Shown here one piece after another: positions 63,821 through 64,000 of a stretch of 64,000 nucleotides of DNA. A program made the position numbers and the translations under genes. Source of the DNA: Helicobacter felis ATCC 49179 (GTDB lineage: Bacteria > Campylobacterota > Campylobacteria > Campylobacterales > Helicobacteraceae); contig NC_014810.2 of the NCBI RefSeq assembly GCF_000200595.1, positions 1,374,311-1,438,310 of the forward strand, read 5' to 3'. Every line of letters begins with the position of its first letter. Position 1 is the first letter of the stretch. The notes under the pieces were generated by a model that saw only the letters and a list, made by a program, of their open reading frames with translations, was not told the DNA's origin and searched no databases.

Positions 63821-64000
63821 CATAATTCTTTACCAAAGTGCCCTGACAATGTTATTGTAGTAGAAACTGCGGATATAGAGGATATTGTGCTTGTTGGAGC
63901 AAAGCGTGTTGGGTGGAAGTGGGGTATTGGGGTGGCAAAATTGAAAAGTGAATTTGAAGAGGCTTTGCCCCTGAGATCGAATATCTACTTGTCGCTTGGC
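63821..64000 (+). other. Open frame at the right edge, unidentified
   Basis: After TAA at 63818 one plus-strand frame stays open for 60 codons to the edge. It reads DNVIVVETADIEDIVLVGAK and continues in a similar style. No ATG or obvious ribosome site precedes it. The mixed beta-strand pattern looks protein-like, yet a remnant or chance frame is equally possible. I assign no function. Confidence 0.2.

Overview
The window reads as a chromosome segment of a gastric, non-pylori Helicobacter. The gene families are epsilonproteobacterial: a second glutamyl-tRNA synthetase, FrdCAB with Wolinella-type haem ligands, CcoNOQP with a DUF4006 protein, PseC, and Hop- and Hof-type outer membrane proteins. 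Several blocks keep H. pylori gene order (matched from memory, not by a search): gltX2-slt-galU-murA, tpiA/lpxD beside frdCAB and a cardiolipin synthase, the HP1486-HP1491 efflux/CorC/Pit block, ccoNOQP, moeA-fliR, and yggS-ubiD-serA-rpsA. These blocks are joined differently from H. pylori, and GC content looks higher than in H. pylori. A canine/feline gastric species is my inference.

Layout. 1-790: poorly recognised left edge with one truncated gene end and two weak ORFs. 792-6570 (+): tRNA charging, cell wall and sugar-nucleotide genes. 6559-9538 (-): KgtP-like transporter, LpxD, TpiA. 9648-14705 (+): fumarate reductase FrdCAB and a cardiolipin synthase-like lipoprotein. 14739-16844 (+): a coiled-coil protein, the RNase P RNA gene, rsmH and an FtsL-like gene. 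16910-27735 (-): a tightly packed run consisting of a phosphate transporter, a CorC-type protein, a TolC/HlyD/two-permease exporter without an ATPase, AzlCD, and a family 8 polysaccharide lyase. 27790-33517: a nucleoside phosphorylase-like gene, an unannotated 31-residue Asn-rich peptide gene with its own promoter, 5' stem-loop and terminator, pseC, a BspA/DUF285 repeat protein with a perfect 75-bp tandem repeat, and two Hop-like outer membrane proteins (one with a His/Asp-rich segment behind a perfect palindrome). 33507-38282 (-): cbb3 oxidase operon with small accessory genes. 38364-42204: recG, a lipoprotein, a small outer membrane protein, fabD. 42380-51831 (+): six consecutive Hof-family (HP_OMP_2) proteins. 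51826-61937 (-): moeA, fliR, rpe, a CAU tRNA overlapping the end of rodA, yggS, ubiD, serA, a small membrane protein, rpsA. 62020-64000: a family 2 glycosyltransferase, an LPP20-domain protein and an unrecognised open frame at the right edge.

The genes describe a microaerobic, surface-elaborate host-associated bacterium. It respires with cbb3 oxidase and fumarate, glycosylates flagellin (pseC), and invests heavily in outer membrane proteins. The most unusual points are the six-gene Hof array; two outer membrane protein genes whose signal peptides can only be reached from non-canonical start codons (ATT at 40620, ATC at 50440), each at normal distance from a Shine-Dalgarno sequence; the polysaccharide lyase in the branched-chain amino-acid exporter operon; and the small Asn/Cys/Gly peptide gene. 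No insertion sequence, CRISPR array, prophage or rRNA operon was seen.
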